Shown here: positions 23,886 through 31,379 of the stretch, in pieces
Numbering within the stretch: position 1 is the first letter of the stretch
Layout: the number at the start of each line of letters is the position of its first letter
NCBI GenBank assembly: GCA_002473385.1
Contig: DKTR01000053.1
Location: 5,117 to 36,495 of the forward strand
Origin: Lachnospiraceae bacterium UBA7225
Lineage (GTDB): Bacteria; Bacillota; Clostridia; Lachnospirales; Lachnospiraceae
Length of the DNA: 31,379 nucleotides
Reading direction: 5' to 3'
Notes under the pieces: model-generated
Told to the model about the DNA's origin: nothing
What the model saw: the letters and a program-made list of their open reading frames with translations, nothing else
Database searches by the model: none
Position numbers and translations under genes: made by a program

Positions 23886-25465
23886 AGGTATTGCTGGTAG
23901 ACGATGAACCATTTATCTTGCAGGGGTTATCGGCTTTGATTGACTGGAAGGAGTATGGATTTCAGATTGTGGGAACCGCGGTCAATGGTCTGGAAGCCCT
24001 GGAGTTTTTGAAAAAGGAAAAAGCGGATCTGATTCTTGCGGATATCAGAATGCCTGGCATGTCGGGTCTGGAGCTTTTGGAGAAGGTGCGTGGCAGCCGG
24101 GTTACAGACGCATACTTTGCTATTATAAGTGGATATAGCGATTTCGAATATGCGCGTACCGCGCTCCAGCACGCATGTGTGGACTACATTTTAAAGCCTG
24201 TGGGAAAAGAGGAATTGATTGGTCTGCTGTCCAGGGTGGAAAAAATGAACCGGGAAGTTACGATAAAAAAGCAAAAGGAATCCCGTGAGGAGAAGGCGTA
24301 TTTTTCAAACAATCTGATTGCTGTCATTTATGGAAAGTATGATAGCCAGAACCTGGATTATGTGAAAAAAAGGATGAAGCTGGACGGTGGCATTCGTTAT
24401 ATTTCCATTGAGCCTGACGGCAGAAATAGCGCTGCTTCTTATATGACAGAAGCGGAAAAACGCCGTCAGCAGAGGATGCTGTATGATATATGCCTTGATA
24501 TCCTGGAGGACGATGGATATCATTGTTTATTTGATGTGCCGGGGCAGGGGAAAAATTATGACATCGGGTTTATATACTGCGATCAGCTTGCCAGGGAAAG
24601 CAAAATGGAAGAACAGGAATATTTGGACCGTTTTCTTGAGAAAATCAGGAGGGCAATGGGGATTCCTGTAGTTATGTTTGCAGGAAACCGGGTAGATGAT
24701 ATTACCGGTGTGGGAGAGTCCTTCCGAACCGCCATGGTAGCCCAGTCTTTTCGGGATTTCCGGCTGAACAAAGAGACGGCGGAGCTTTGGAAACAGGCAG
24801 GAGATGGAAATAAGGAAAAGCCATGGAAACAGATGATGGATGAGCTGATTGACGCAATAGCTCATAATGATGAGACCAGGATTATCGGATGCACGGTAAA
24901 GGTGTATGACGGGATCAATGGAGGGATGGATGCGCGGTTTGTCAAAATGATTATCAACTATTTTCTGTTCTGCCTTGTGCACCTGGCGGCAGAACTGGAT
25001 GAAAATATCAACCAGGAAGAAATTTTCCGCTTTATCAGTGACAATGCCTTTGAGGAAGGAACCATCAAGGGCAGCCGCAGCCATTTTATACAGTTTGCAG
25101 GAGAGTATGCCAGATATCTGGCGCAGCTTCGCAGCAGGAGTGCGCGGGGGGTACTCGCCGAGATCGAGAGGGAGGTACGAGATAATTATTCAAATAACCT
25201 CACCTTAAAGGAATTAAGCCAGAAATACTTCATCAACAGCGCATATCTCGGGCAGATCTTCAGAAAACAATATGGCCTGTCCTTTAAGGATTATCTGAAT
25301 AATTACCGGATGGAACGGGCTTCGGAGCTTTTACTGCATACAGACCTCAGAATTTATGAGATCGCGGAGAGAGTAGGGTATCATGACCTGGATTATTTTA
25401 TTAATAAGTTTATCGCCGCAAAAGGATGTACTCCTACAAAATTTCGAAAACAGATGAGAAAATAG
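23879..25465 (+). CDS. Response regulator with AraC-type DNA-binding domain, YesN type
   Basis: Partner of the YesM-type kinase. In the 528-residue protein the receiver domain (1-120) has the acidic pair at Asp8-Asp9, phosphorylatable Asp55 in LILADIRMPG, a conserved Ser/Thr region and Lys in DYILKPVG. A long linker of unknown fold (about 130-410) is followed by two helix-turn-helix units at the end (LTLKELSQKYFINSAYLGQIFRKQYG, then EIAERVGYHD and CTPTKFRKQ). It overlaps the kinase stop by seven bases. It is the likely activator of the binding-protein and permease genes that begin 156 bases downstream. Confidence 0.95.
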   Translation: MLKVLLVDDEPFILQGLSALIDWKEYGFQIVGTAVNGLEALEFLKKEKADLILADIRMPGMSGLELLEKVRGSRVTDAYFAIISGYSDFEYARTALQHACVDYILKPVGKEELIGLLSRVEKMNREVTIKKQKESREEKAYFSNNLIAVIYGKYDSQNLDYVKKRMKLDGGIRYISIEPDGRNSAASYMTEAEKRRQQRMLYDICLDILEDDGYHCLFDVPGQGKNYDIGFIYCDQLARESKMEEQEYLDRFLEKIRRAMGIPVVMFAGNRVDDITGVGESFRTAMVAQSFRDFRLNKETAELWKQAGDGNKEKPWKQMMDELIDAIAHNDETRIIGCTVKVYDGINGGMDARFVKMIINYFLFCLVHLAAELDENINQEEIFRFISDNAFEEGTIKGSRSHFIQFAGEYARYLAQLRSRSARGVLAEIEREVRDNYSNNLTLKELSQKYFINSAYLGQIFRKQYGLSFKDYLNNYRMERASELLLHTDLRIYEIAERVGYHDLDYFINKFIAAKGCTPTKFRKQMRK

Positions 25466-25514
25466 CACGGGTTCCTGGAAAAATGTATAAAAAACAAGAT
25501 AAATCATAGGCAGA

Positions 25515-25575
25515 ATTGTGCATCTATAATTTCCTGGGTTATTTTCTATAATTTCTCCTGTGGAAAAATTGTGCA
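25515..25575 (+). promoter_or_regulatory. Binding-protein control region with two ATTGTGCA octamers
   Basis: ATTGTGCA occurs at 25515-25522 and 25568-25575, with start-to-start spacing of 53 bases, or five helical turns, on the same face of DNA. A TATAAT (25547-25552) lies between them without a good -35. That pattern suits a promoter needing an activator such as the response regulator encoded upstream. Confidence 0.45.
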
Positions 25576-25621
25576 GATATTATAAAATAAAGGCAACAAG
25601 AAATCCAAAGGAGGATATAGT

Positions 25622-27274
25622 ATGAAGGGCAAAAAGGTAACAGCAATGCTGCTGACGGCGGCGATGGCAATGGCGGCATCCGGCGGGCTCAGTGTAAACG
25701 CGGACGGCGGGGATATTAAGGAATTCACTGCATTCTTCGCGGTACCTGGTTCGGAAATCAATGATGATAATGAGGTACAGCAGATCATCGCCGAAAAAAC
25801 AGGGGCAAAGGTAAAGGAGACCTGGCTGACCGGTCAGACTGCAGAAGAGGCTGTAGGTACGATGATCGCCGGAGGCGAGTATCCGGATTTTATTGATGGC
25901 AGTGACGGAATGCAGCAGCTGTATGAGGCGGGGGCGCTGGTTGCTCTGGATGATTATATCGACCAGTACCCGAATATTAAGGCATATTTAAGCGACGCCC
26001 AGTGGGATAAATTAAGGAGGGATGACGGACATATTTACTGGATCAATCAGTTCAGTGCAATTTATGAGAAGGATATGTCGACGACCCACAATGATGAAGC
26101 CTTCTGGATACAGACCAGAGTTCTGGAATGGGCAGGCTATCCGGAAATAAGAACCATGGATCAGTATTTTGATCTGATTGAAAGCTATATCGAAGCAAAC
26201 CCGACTATGGAGGATGGAACGCAAAATATCGGCTACACCATTCTCTGTGAGGACTGGCGGTATTTCTGTCTGGAGAATGCGCCACAGTTCCTGGACGGCT
26301 ATCCTAACGACGGTTCCGTTATCGTAAAGGATGGAACAACCATCGTTGACTATAACACAACACCTACCGCAAAGGAATATTTCGGGAAACTGAATGAGGA
26401 ATTTAAGAAGGGAATCGTGGATCCGGAATCCTTTACACAGACCTATGACGAATACATAGCGAAATTGTCCACCGGACGTGTGCTGGGAATGATCGACCAG
26501 TGGTGGGATTTCGCATACTCTGTCAATGATTCCCTGAAACTGCAGGGTCTTGAGGCACAGGGCTGCAATTATGTACCGCTTCCTATCACAATTTCCGAGG
26601 ATGTGAAAAATCAGTGGCATACGACCGGATTAAGCGGCGACAATATCAACGAAGGCAGCGGGCTTGCGATCACCGTAAGCTGCGAGGACGTAGAGGGCGC
26701 GCTCCAGTTTATTGATGATTTGCTCAGCGAAGAGATTTTGACCCTCAGAAACTGGGGAGTGGAAGGCGTAGATTATCTGACAGGTGATGATGGTTTGTTT
26801 TACCGTACCGACGATATGCGTATCAATGCGGCAGATACCGCTTATAAGGCATCCCATCTCTGCGCATATTCATACTTCCCGAACTATAAAGGCCTGAGTA
26901 AGGATGGCATCAATGCGGCGACTCCTTCAGAGCAGCCACAGGAATTTCTGGACAGCCTGCCGGATAATGTGGCAGCATGCCTGGAAGCATACGGATGCTC
27001 TACCTATGTGGATATGCTGGGCAATAATGATATTCCTGGCATCTGGTATCCTATGTATTCCTACAGCGGCTCAATGACTACGGCTACCCCGGGAGGGCTG
27101 GCATGGACGAAGATGGGTGAATTAAAGCATGAATGGCTGCCCAAGATCGTTATGGCGGATGATTACGACAGTGCATGGGAGGAATATATGGATGCCTATG
27201 CCCAGTGTAAACCGGAGGATTTCTTAAGTGAGATGCAGGAGGAGCTTGACAGAAGGCTCGCCCTGGCAGAATAA
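25622..27274 (+). CDS. Extracellular sugar-binding protein of ABC importer, lacking lipobox cysteine
   Basis: Captures the oligosaccharide for the permeases downstream. The 550-residue protein has a basic start, a hydrophobic stretch (residues 5-22) and a likely type I cleavage site after Ala27 (Val-Asn-Ala before Asp28). The following region has the family-typical DDNEVQQIIAEKTGAKVKET and a glycine-rich loop GGEYPDFI, and the C-terminal end is the LplA-like class found with LplB/YtcP permeases. Most Gram-positive binding proteins are lipoproteins. Here no Cys occurs in the signal region (Ser20 stands where AACGG would be), so it may be released or held some other way. AGGAGG precedes the ATG. 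The gene is separated from the permease by two hairpins. Confidence 0.9.
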   Translation: MKGKKVTAMLLTAAMAMAASGGLSVNADGGDIKEFTAFFAVPGSEINDDNEVQQIIAEKTGAKVKETWLTGQTAEEAVGTMIAGGEYPDFIDGSDGMQQLYEAGALVALDDYIDQYPNIKAYLSDAQWDKLRRDDGHIYWINQFSAIYEKDMSTTHNDEAFWIQTRVLEWAGYPEIRTMDQYFDLIESYIEANPTMEDGTQNIGYTILCEDWRYFCLENAPQFLDGYPNDGSVIVKDGTTIVDYNTTPTAKEYFGKLNEEFKKGIVDPESFTQTYDEYIAKLSTGRVLGMIDQWWDFAYSVNDSLKLQGLEAQGCNYVPLPITISEDVKNQWHTTGLSGDNINEGSGLAITVSCEDVEGALQFIDDLLSEEILTLRNWGVEGVDYLTGDDGLFYRTDDMRINAADTAYKASHLCAYSYFPNYKGLSKDGINAATPSEQPQEFLDSLPDNVAACLEAYGCSTYVDMLGNNDIPGIWYPMYSYSGSMTTATPGGLAWTKMGELKHEWLPKIVMADDYDSAWEEYMDAYAQCKPEDFLSEMQEELDRRLALAE

Positions 27275-27285
27275 GGATCATGAAA

Positions 27286-27322
27286 CAGACAGTCAAAGCG
27301 CAATGAAGGCTGAGACTGTCTG
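27286..27322 (+). promoter_or_regulatory. Intercistronic hairpin 1
   Basis: CAGACAGTC (27286-27294) pairs perfectly with GACTGTCTG (27314-27322) around a 19-base loop. There is no U-run, so it is not a simple terminator; it sits between binding-protein and permease genes. Confidence 0.7.
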
Positions 27323-27327
27323 CTTTA

Positions 27328-27370
27328 GGAATTACCGCAAAATACGGGTAAGGTATTTTGCGGCAGTTCC
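27328..27370 (+). promoter_or_regulatory. Intercistronic hairpin 2 (18-bp stem)
   Basis: GGAATTACCGCAAAATAC (27328-27345) and GTATTTTGCGGCAGTTCC (27353-27370) form an 18-bp stem with one A-C mismatch and one G-T pair around the loop GGGTAAG. No U-run follows. It begins 53 bases after the binding-protein stop and ends 22 bases before the permease start, and may protect the 3' end of the binding-protein message. Confidence 0.8.
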
Positions 27371-27392
27371 TGACGATAAACGGGAGGTAATT

Positions 27393-28343
27393 ATGACTGG
27401 AAAAACAAAAAAAGTCAGCGTACCGGGACAAACGAAAAAAATTACATGGAAGGAAATCAGACGGCAGAAGATTCTGCTGATCTGGGCTGCGGCCTTTGTT
27501 ATTTACGGTTTTATTTTCTGCTATCTGCCATTGGGCGGCTGGGTAATGGCTTTTCAGAATTACAAGCCAAAGGATGGTCTGCTTGGCTCCCAGTTTGTAG
27601 GATTGGCAAAGTTCCAACAGCTTTTTTCCGATGCTACGTTTCTTAGGGTGATCCGCAACACACTGGCGATGGGTGTACTAAATCTGGCATCAACTTTTAT
27701 TATGGCAATTGTATTTGCCATTCTTCTGAATGAGATAAGGACAACCTGGTGGAAAAAATCGATTCAGACGATTTCTTATCTTCCTCACTTTTTATCCTGG
27801 ATTATTGTTACCGGGATTTTGCATGATGTGCTGTCAACTTCGGGAATCATAAATGAACTTCTGGTAAAAGCGGGGATTCTGGACAACGCGATCAACTTCT
27901 TTGCTCACCCGAAGTACTTCTGGTGGATTGTAGCGTTTGCAAATGTGTGGAAGGAAACAGGATGGAATGCCATCATTTATCTGTCGGCAATTACATCCAT
28001 TGATCCTTCTTTGTATGAGGCAGCCGCCATCGACGGAGCGGGGCGCTGGGCTAAGATCCGTAACATCACACTGCCAGGGATCCGGCCAACTATCATGATC
28101 CTGCTGCTGATGAATGTGGGAAATGTATTAAATGCCGGATTTGAAGTGCAGTATCTGTTGGGAAATGGCCTTGTGCAGAGTGTTTCACAGACGATTGATA
28201 TTTACGTTCTGAAATGGGGCATCAGCCAGGGAGACTATTCTATGGGTACTGCCGCAGGTATTTTCAAGAGTGTGGTCAGCATTATCCTGATCGTGATGGC
28301 AAACCAGATCGCGAAACGAACGGGTGAAGAAAGCTTATTCTAA
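27393..28343 (+). CDS. Sugar ABC transporter permease 1 (LplB type)
   Basis: First membrane subunit of the oligosaccharide importer, 316 residues. After a basic N-terminal stretch, hydrophobic segments begin at about residue 27, and six membrane helices are expected. The cytoplasmic EAA loop is present as EAAAIDGAGRWAKIRNITLPGIRPT, the contact to the ATPase. ATG at 27393 is preceded by GGGAGG at ideal spacing; a longer in-frame reading from 27228 would overlap the binding-protein gene and lacks such a site. It lies 17 bases upstream of its partner permease. No ATPase gene is in the operon. Confidence 0.95.
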   Translation: MTGKTKKVSVPGQTKKITWKEIRRQKILLIWAAAFVIYGFIFCYLPLGGWVMAFQNYKPKDGLLGSQFVGLAKFQQLFSDATFLRVIRNTLAMGVLNLASTFIMAIVFAILLNEIRTTWWKKSIQTISYLPHFLSWIIVTGILHDVLSTSGIINELLVKAGILDNAINFFAHPKYFWWIVAFANVWKETGWNAIIYLSAITSIDPSLYEAAAIDGAGRWAKIRNITLPGIRPTIMILLLMNVGNVLNAGFEVQYLLGNGLVQSVSQTIDIYVLKWGISQGDYSMGTAAGIFKSVVSIILIVMANQIAKRTGEESLF

Positions 28344-28360
28344 GGGAGGCGCAGGATTTT

Positions 28361-29287
28361 ATGAAAAAAGTAAAAGAACCGGAAACAAAGCAGATTAAGT
28401 ACAAAGCGTCGGCTCCCAACACCGTATTCGTGACATTAAACACCATTTTTATGATTCTGTTTGTGATAGTCACCCTGTATCCGGTGCTGAATACCCTGGC
28501 GATTTCCTTTAATGACGGTACGGATGCCCTGCGGGGAGGAATCCATCTGATTCCGAGAAGCTGGACATTAAAAAATTATACTACGGTGTTCCAGAAAAAT
28601 AACCTGGTGACAGGAACGGTGGTTTCCGTTGCGCGCACGGTGATCGGTACGCTGACGGCACTTGCTGCCAATGCGCTGCTGGCATTTATTGTCAGCCGCA
28701 AGAGATTTTTATTCCGCAAACAGTTGTCTTTATTCTGGGTTATCACAATGTATGTTAATGGCGGATTGATCCCGGTATTTCTGCTTTACAAGAATCTGGG
28801 GCTGACAAACAGCTTCTGGGTGTATATTGTTCCCGGCATGGTCAGCGCGTTTAATATGCTGGTGATACGTACCTATATGGAAGGAATTCCGGAGAGCCTG
28901 GAGGAGTCGGCGCAGCTCGACGGGGCTGGCTACATGACTATTTTTACGAAAATAATTTCTCCGTTGTGCAAGCCGGTTTATGCGACAGTGGCGTTGTTTT
29001 CGGCTGTGGGGCAGTGGAATTCCTGGTTTGACGCTATGCTGTATAACCGGATGAGCGACGAATATACTACTTTACAGTACGAATTGATGAAACTGCTGTC
29101 GTCTGTTACTTCACAGGGAGCCTCGGCGGAATCTATGAAGAATGCTGCTTCGGCGGCGGGTGCGGTGACACCGGCTTCTGTCCGGGCGGCAGCGACAATT
29201 GTTACAATGCTTCCTATTGTATGTTTGTATCCTTTCCTGCAGCGGTATTTTGTGACTGGGATGACCATTGGAGGGGTGAAGGAGTGA
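28361..29287 (+). CDS. Sugar ABC transporter permease 2 (carbohydrate ABC permease family)
   Basis: Second membrane subunit of the importer, 308 residues. Six hydrophobic segments are visible, starting at about residue 23, and the EAA loop reads EESAQLDGAGYMTIFTKIISPLCKPV. It pairs with permease 1 and the binding protein at 25622. GGGAGG lies just upstream of the ATG. The C-terminal GGVKE is typical of this permease group. The operon ends here with a terminator at 29373. Confidence 0.95.
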   Translation: MKKVKEPETKQIKYKASAPNTVFVTLNTIFMILFVIVTLYPVLNTLAISFNDGTDALRGGIHLIPRSWTLKNYTTVFQKNNLVTGTVVSVARTVIGTLTALAANALLAFIVSRKRFLFRKQLSLFWVITMYVNGGLIPVFLLYKNLGLTNSFWVYIVPGMVSAFNMLVIRTYMEGIPESLEESAQLDGAGYMTIFTKIISPLCKPVYATVALFSAVGQWNSWFDAMLYNRMSDEYTTLQYELMKLLSSVTSQGASAESMKNAASAAGAVTPASVRAAATIVTMLPIVCLYPFLQRYFVTGMTIGGVKE

Positions 29288-29372
29288 CTGTATATGTGTA
29301 TGGTGCAGGATGAAGGCGGAAGCACCATATCAGATTGTAATTGACGCGAGAACTTCCGCGCAATAAAAACAG

Positions 29373-29407
29373 AAAGGGACCGGCATGGCATATGTCGGTC
29401 CCTTTTT
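29373..29407 (+). terminator. Terminator of the sugar importer operon
   Basis: GGGACCGGCAT pairs with ATGTCGGTCCC through 11 base pairs (one G-T) around the loop GGCAT, and is followed by five T. A weaker hairpin (TATGGTGC with GCACCATA, 29299-29329) lies upstream in the same 3' region. Confidence 0.9.
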
Positions 29408-29695
29408 AGACGGAACCCTGACAGCGAAAAGTCTGCGCTCTCCGTGGCTGTTTTCAAATCAGATACTGCAGGTCTGTGTACACTGATCAGCAGCTATGGA
29501 TTCGTTGGTCTGACAAAAGAAAACGGTGCGTATTACCTGGTCATGATGGGACGAGAGGCAAAGAATGGCTCTGTTTTCGGAGATTTCGATTATGAAGTGC
29601 CTGGCATTATCCATGAAAGAATCCCGGTTAGCAATTCCAGAGTGCGACTGAAAGTGGCGGCAGATTTTACGGATTTCCGGTTTAGAAAAGAATAG
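29408..29695 (+). pseudogene. Remnant of a GH43-type C-terminal beta-sandwich domain
   Basis: An open frame with no proper start (only a GTG at 29444 with no ribosome site) ends at TAG 29693. The translated segment contains AGLCTLISSYGFVGLTKENG, a YYLVMMG strand and RVRLKVAADFTDFRF, the strand order of the beta-sandwich that closes many GH43 xylosidases. The propeller part upstream and the end of the domain are missing, and it begins right after the importer terminator, so it is a decayed fragment and not a working gene. It suggests that the locus once held another glycosidase. Domain assignment is by recognition only. Confidence 0.55.
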
Positions 29696-29715
29696 AGTTA
29701 TGTTTTTTGTACAGA

Positions 29716-29744
29716 TTGACCGAATGGCTTTTTCGCTTTATAAT
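29716..29744 (+). promoter_or_regulatory. Promoter of the MATE efflux gene
   Basis: TTGACC (29716-29721), a 17-base spacer and a perfect TATAAT (29739-29744) lie about 65 bases ahead of the MATE start. A near-consensus promoter suggests steady expression or repressor control. Confidence 0.88.
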
Positions 29745-29809
29745 GGGAACAAGCTATTGGAATCTGATAAAAAACGATATGATGGCAGATAAGGAGATGT
29801 GGAATTGAG

Positions 29810-31186
29810 ATGACCAGCCAGTCAAAGACAAAGCTATTTGAAGAAAAACCTGTACCGGAGGCTGTTATGAAGCTTGCGGTTCCTACAATGATTAGTTCCC
29901 TGGTTATGGTGATTTATAACCTTTCAGATACCTATTTTGTGGGAATGCTCAATGACCCTGTTCAAAATGCGGCAGTCACACTGGCAGCTCCCCTGCTGCT
30001 GGCTTTTAATGCCATCAACAATTTATTTGGCGTTGGCAGTTCCAGTATGATGAGCCGCGCGCTGGGAAGAAAAGACTATGATACCGTATACCGCAGTTCC
30101 GCTTTTGGATTCTACTGTGCTCTTTTCTGCGGCATTCTGTTTTCAATTATTTATACTGCCGGTCACAGTTTCTTTCTGAATCTGCTTGGCACATCTTCTG
30201 ATACGGCCATGGCAACAGCCGGATACCTGAGATGGACGGTGACCTGCGGAGCGGCACCGGCAATTTTGAATGTTGTGATGGCGTATCTGGTACGTTCCGA
30301 GGGATCTACACTTCATGCAAGTATTGGTACCATGAGCGGATGCCTGCTCAACATCCTGTTAGATCCGATTTTTATTCTTCCATGGGGACTTAACATGGGG
30401 GCAACCGGAGCAGGACTTGCCACATTTCTTTCTAATTGTGCGGCCTGCGTCTACTTTTTTATTTTGCTTTTTGTAAAACGCAAAAGTACATATGTCTGTA
30501 TTCGCCTGTCTATGTTTGGATTCCGGAAAGATATTGTGACTGGCGTATGCGGCGTGGGAATCCCGGCAGCTATTCAGAATATTCTGAATGTTACAGGAAT
30601 GACGATCCTGAACAATTTTACATCTTCCTATGGATCAGAAGCAGTAGCGGCAATGGGGATTGCCCAGAAGATCAGCATGGTTCCCCTTTATATTGCACAG
30701 GGCTTCTCTCAGGGAATAATGCCTTTAATCAGTTACAACTATGCAAGCAAAAATATTACAAGGATGAAGCGTGTGACCGGATTTTCCCTCAGGATTTCTG
30801 CCACTTTTATGACAATTTCGCTGCTGGCGTTCCAGTTTGGGGCAGGTTTTGTTGTGGCACTCTTTATGAAAAATGAGGCTATTGTCGCATATGGGAGTCA
30901 GTTCCTGCGGGGGCTTTCTTTAGCTTTGCCGTTTCTCTCACTGGATTTTCTTGCGGTTGGAATATTTACGGCTTGCGGCATGGGACGAAAAACGCTTGTA
31001 TTTGCGCTCCTGCGCAAAATCATACTGGAAATACCGGCTCTGTTTATTTTAGACAAACTGTTCCCACTTTACGGTTTAGCATATGCTCAATTTGTAGCTG
31101 AAGCGATACTATCGGCAATCGGTTTGATTGTGCTGAGCCGGCTTTTTAAGAATTTAGATAACAAGATGGGGAGTATCAGTCAATAA
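29810..31186 (+). CDS. MATE-family multidrug/toxin efflux transporter
   Basis: Exports cationic drugs or metabolites using an ion gradient. The 458-residue protein has the usual length and about twelve membrane helices in two halves. The first half contains PTMISSLVMVIYNLSDTYFVG and the second GIPAAIQNILNV and SYNYASKN, which are typical MATE segments. AAGGAG at 29791-29796 is 13 bases before the ATG, a little long, and a three-codon frame (ATG TGG AAT TGA) starts in between at 29797. No regulator gene accompanies it in the window. The substrate cannot be told from sequence. Confidence 0.95.
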   Translation: MTSQSKTKLFEEKPVPEAVMKLAVPTMISSLVMVIYNLSDTYFVGMLNDPVQNAAVTLAAPLLLAFNAINNLFGVGSSSMMSRALGRKDYDTVYRSSAFGFYCALFCGILFSIIYTAGHSFFLNLLGTSSDTAMATAGYLRWTVTCGAAPAILNVVMAYLVRSEGSTLHASIGTMSGCLLNILLDPIFILPWGLNMGATGAGLATFLSNCAACVYFFILLFVKRKSTYVCIRLSMFGFRKDIVTGVCGVGIPAAIQNILNVTGMTILNNFTSSYGSEAVAAMGIAQKISMVPLYIAQGFSQGIMPLISYNYASKNITRMKRVTGFSLRISATFMTISLLAFQFGAGFVVALFMKNEAIVAYGSQFLRGLSLALPFLSLDFLAVGIFTACGMGRKTLVFALLRKIILEIPALFILDKLFPLYGLAYAQFVAEAILSAIGLIVLSRLFKNLDNKMGSISQ

Positions 31187-31303
31187 ACTGCATCTCGTGA
31201 TGCAAAGGAATCGACGAATATAGCTCTTGTAAAAGACCTGTTCCCGGATCAGGCAAAAAATGTAAATCTGCTTCTGATGGCATATAACATGAAAATGCCA
31301 TAG
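31187..31303 (+). pseudogene. Possible coding remnant after the MATE gene
   Basis: Directly after the MATE stop, in the same frame, 38 codons remain open to TAG at 31301 and read like a protein end (DAKESTNIALVKDLFPDQAK, then NVNLLLMAYNM). There is no start or ribosome site. It could be the leftover 3' end of a lost gene. The family is not recognised. Confidence 0.25.
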
Positions 31304-31342
31304 GAATTAAGATAAGGACAGAACAGCTTCTTTTTTTATGGC

Positions 31343-31371
31343 TTGACAAGATTAAATCCCCCATATAATAT
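31343..31371 (+). promoter_or_regulatory. Promoter reading out of the window
   Basis: A perfect TTGACA (31343-31348) is followed by TATAATAT: TATAAT starts after 15 bases and TAATAT after 17. It should serve a gene to the right of the window edge. Confidence 0.6.
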
Positions 31372-31379
31372 AGTTATAT

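Noticed and set aside
29797..29808. Three-codon frame (ATG TGG AAT TGA) just before the MATE start
   Set aside because: It is too short to be judged. The ribosome site is better explained as serving the MATE ATG with slightly long spacing.

Overview
The window looks like chromosomal DNA from a low- to mid-GC Gram-positive anaerobe of the Clostridia, most likely a Lachnospiraceae-type gut bacterium. The basis is the apt-rel-MBL-hemZ-HD-hisS gene order, the style of the ribosomal and HisRS proteins, strong AGGAGG-type ribosome binding sites, sigma-A-type promoters with 17-bp spacers, and a Gram-positive sugar locus with a YesM/YesN-type two-component system. The genus is inference.

Region 1 (1-2000): two tRNA-Leu genes (anticodon AAG on minus, CAG on plus) flank a lone FGGY sugar kinase that resembles sedoheptulokinase. 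The second tRNA is followed by a 130-bp element made of two 33-bp direct repeats around a terminator hairpin.

Region 2 (1909-8865): one tight plus-strand housekeeping operon, apt, rel (ppGpp synthetase/hydrolase), a metallo-beta-lactamase-fold hydrolase, hemZ-like radical SAM enzyme, an HD-GYP domain protein and hisS. It has a clear promoter in front and strong hairpin terminators behind. Several genes overlap by 4-7 bases, so translation is probably coupled.

Region 3 (8938-16930): a minus-strand lipoprotein made of two related halves, then a four-gene plus-strand export operon: HlyD/MacA-like adaptor, MacB-type ATPase, a second giant adaptor, MacB-type permease. The giant adaptor (1091 residues) keeps the membrane anchor and both lipoyl-like halves, but about 710 residues of low-complexity and globular sequence lie where the helical hairpin tip should be. 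This is the most unusual system in the window.

Region 4 (16955-18980): rpsB-tsf (ribosomal protein S2 and EF-Ts) with its own promoter and terminators.

Region 5 (19045-29700): a pentose-polysaccharide utilisation locus. It holds an AraC-type regulator divergent from an intracellular GH43 glycosidase, a histidine kinase/response regulator pair, and a sugar ABC importer (secreted binding protein plus two permeases, no ATPase). A remnant of a second GH43-type protein follows. The likely flow is: oligosaccharide bound outside, imported by the two permeases powered by a shared ATPase encoded elsewhere, and cut in the cytoplasm by the GH43 enzyme, with expression controlled by the two regulators. 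An octamer, ATTGTGCA, is shared by the control regions of the GH43 and binding-protein genes. Two strong hairpins separate the binding-protein gene from the permeases.

Region 6 (29716-31379): a MATE-family efflux pump with its own near-consensus promoter, a short coding-like remnant, and a promoter pointing out of the window.
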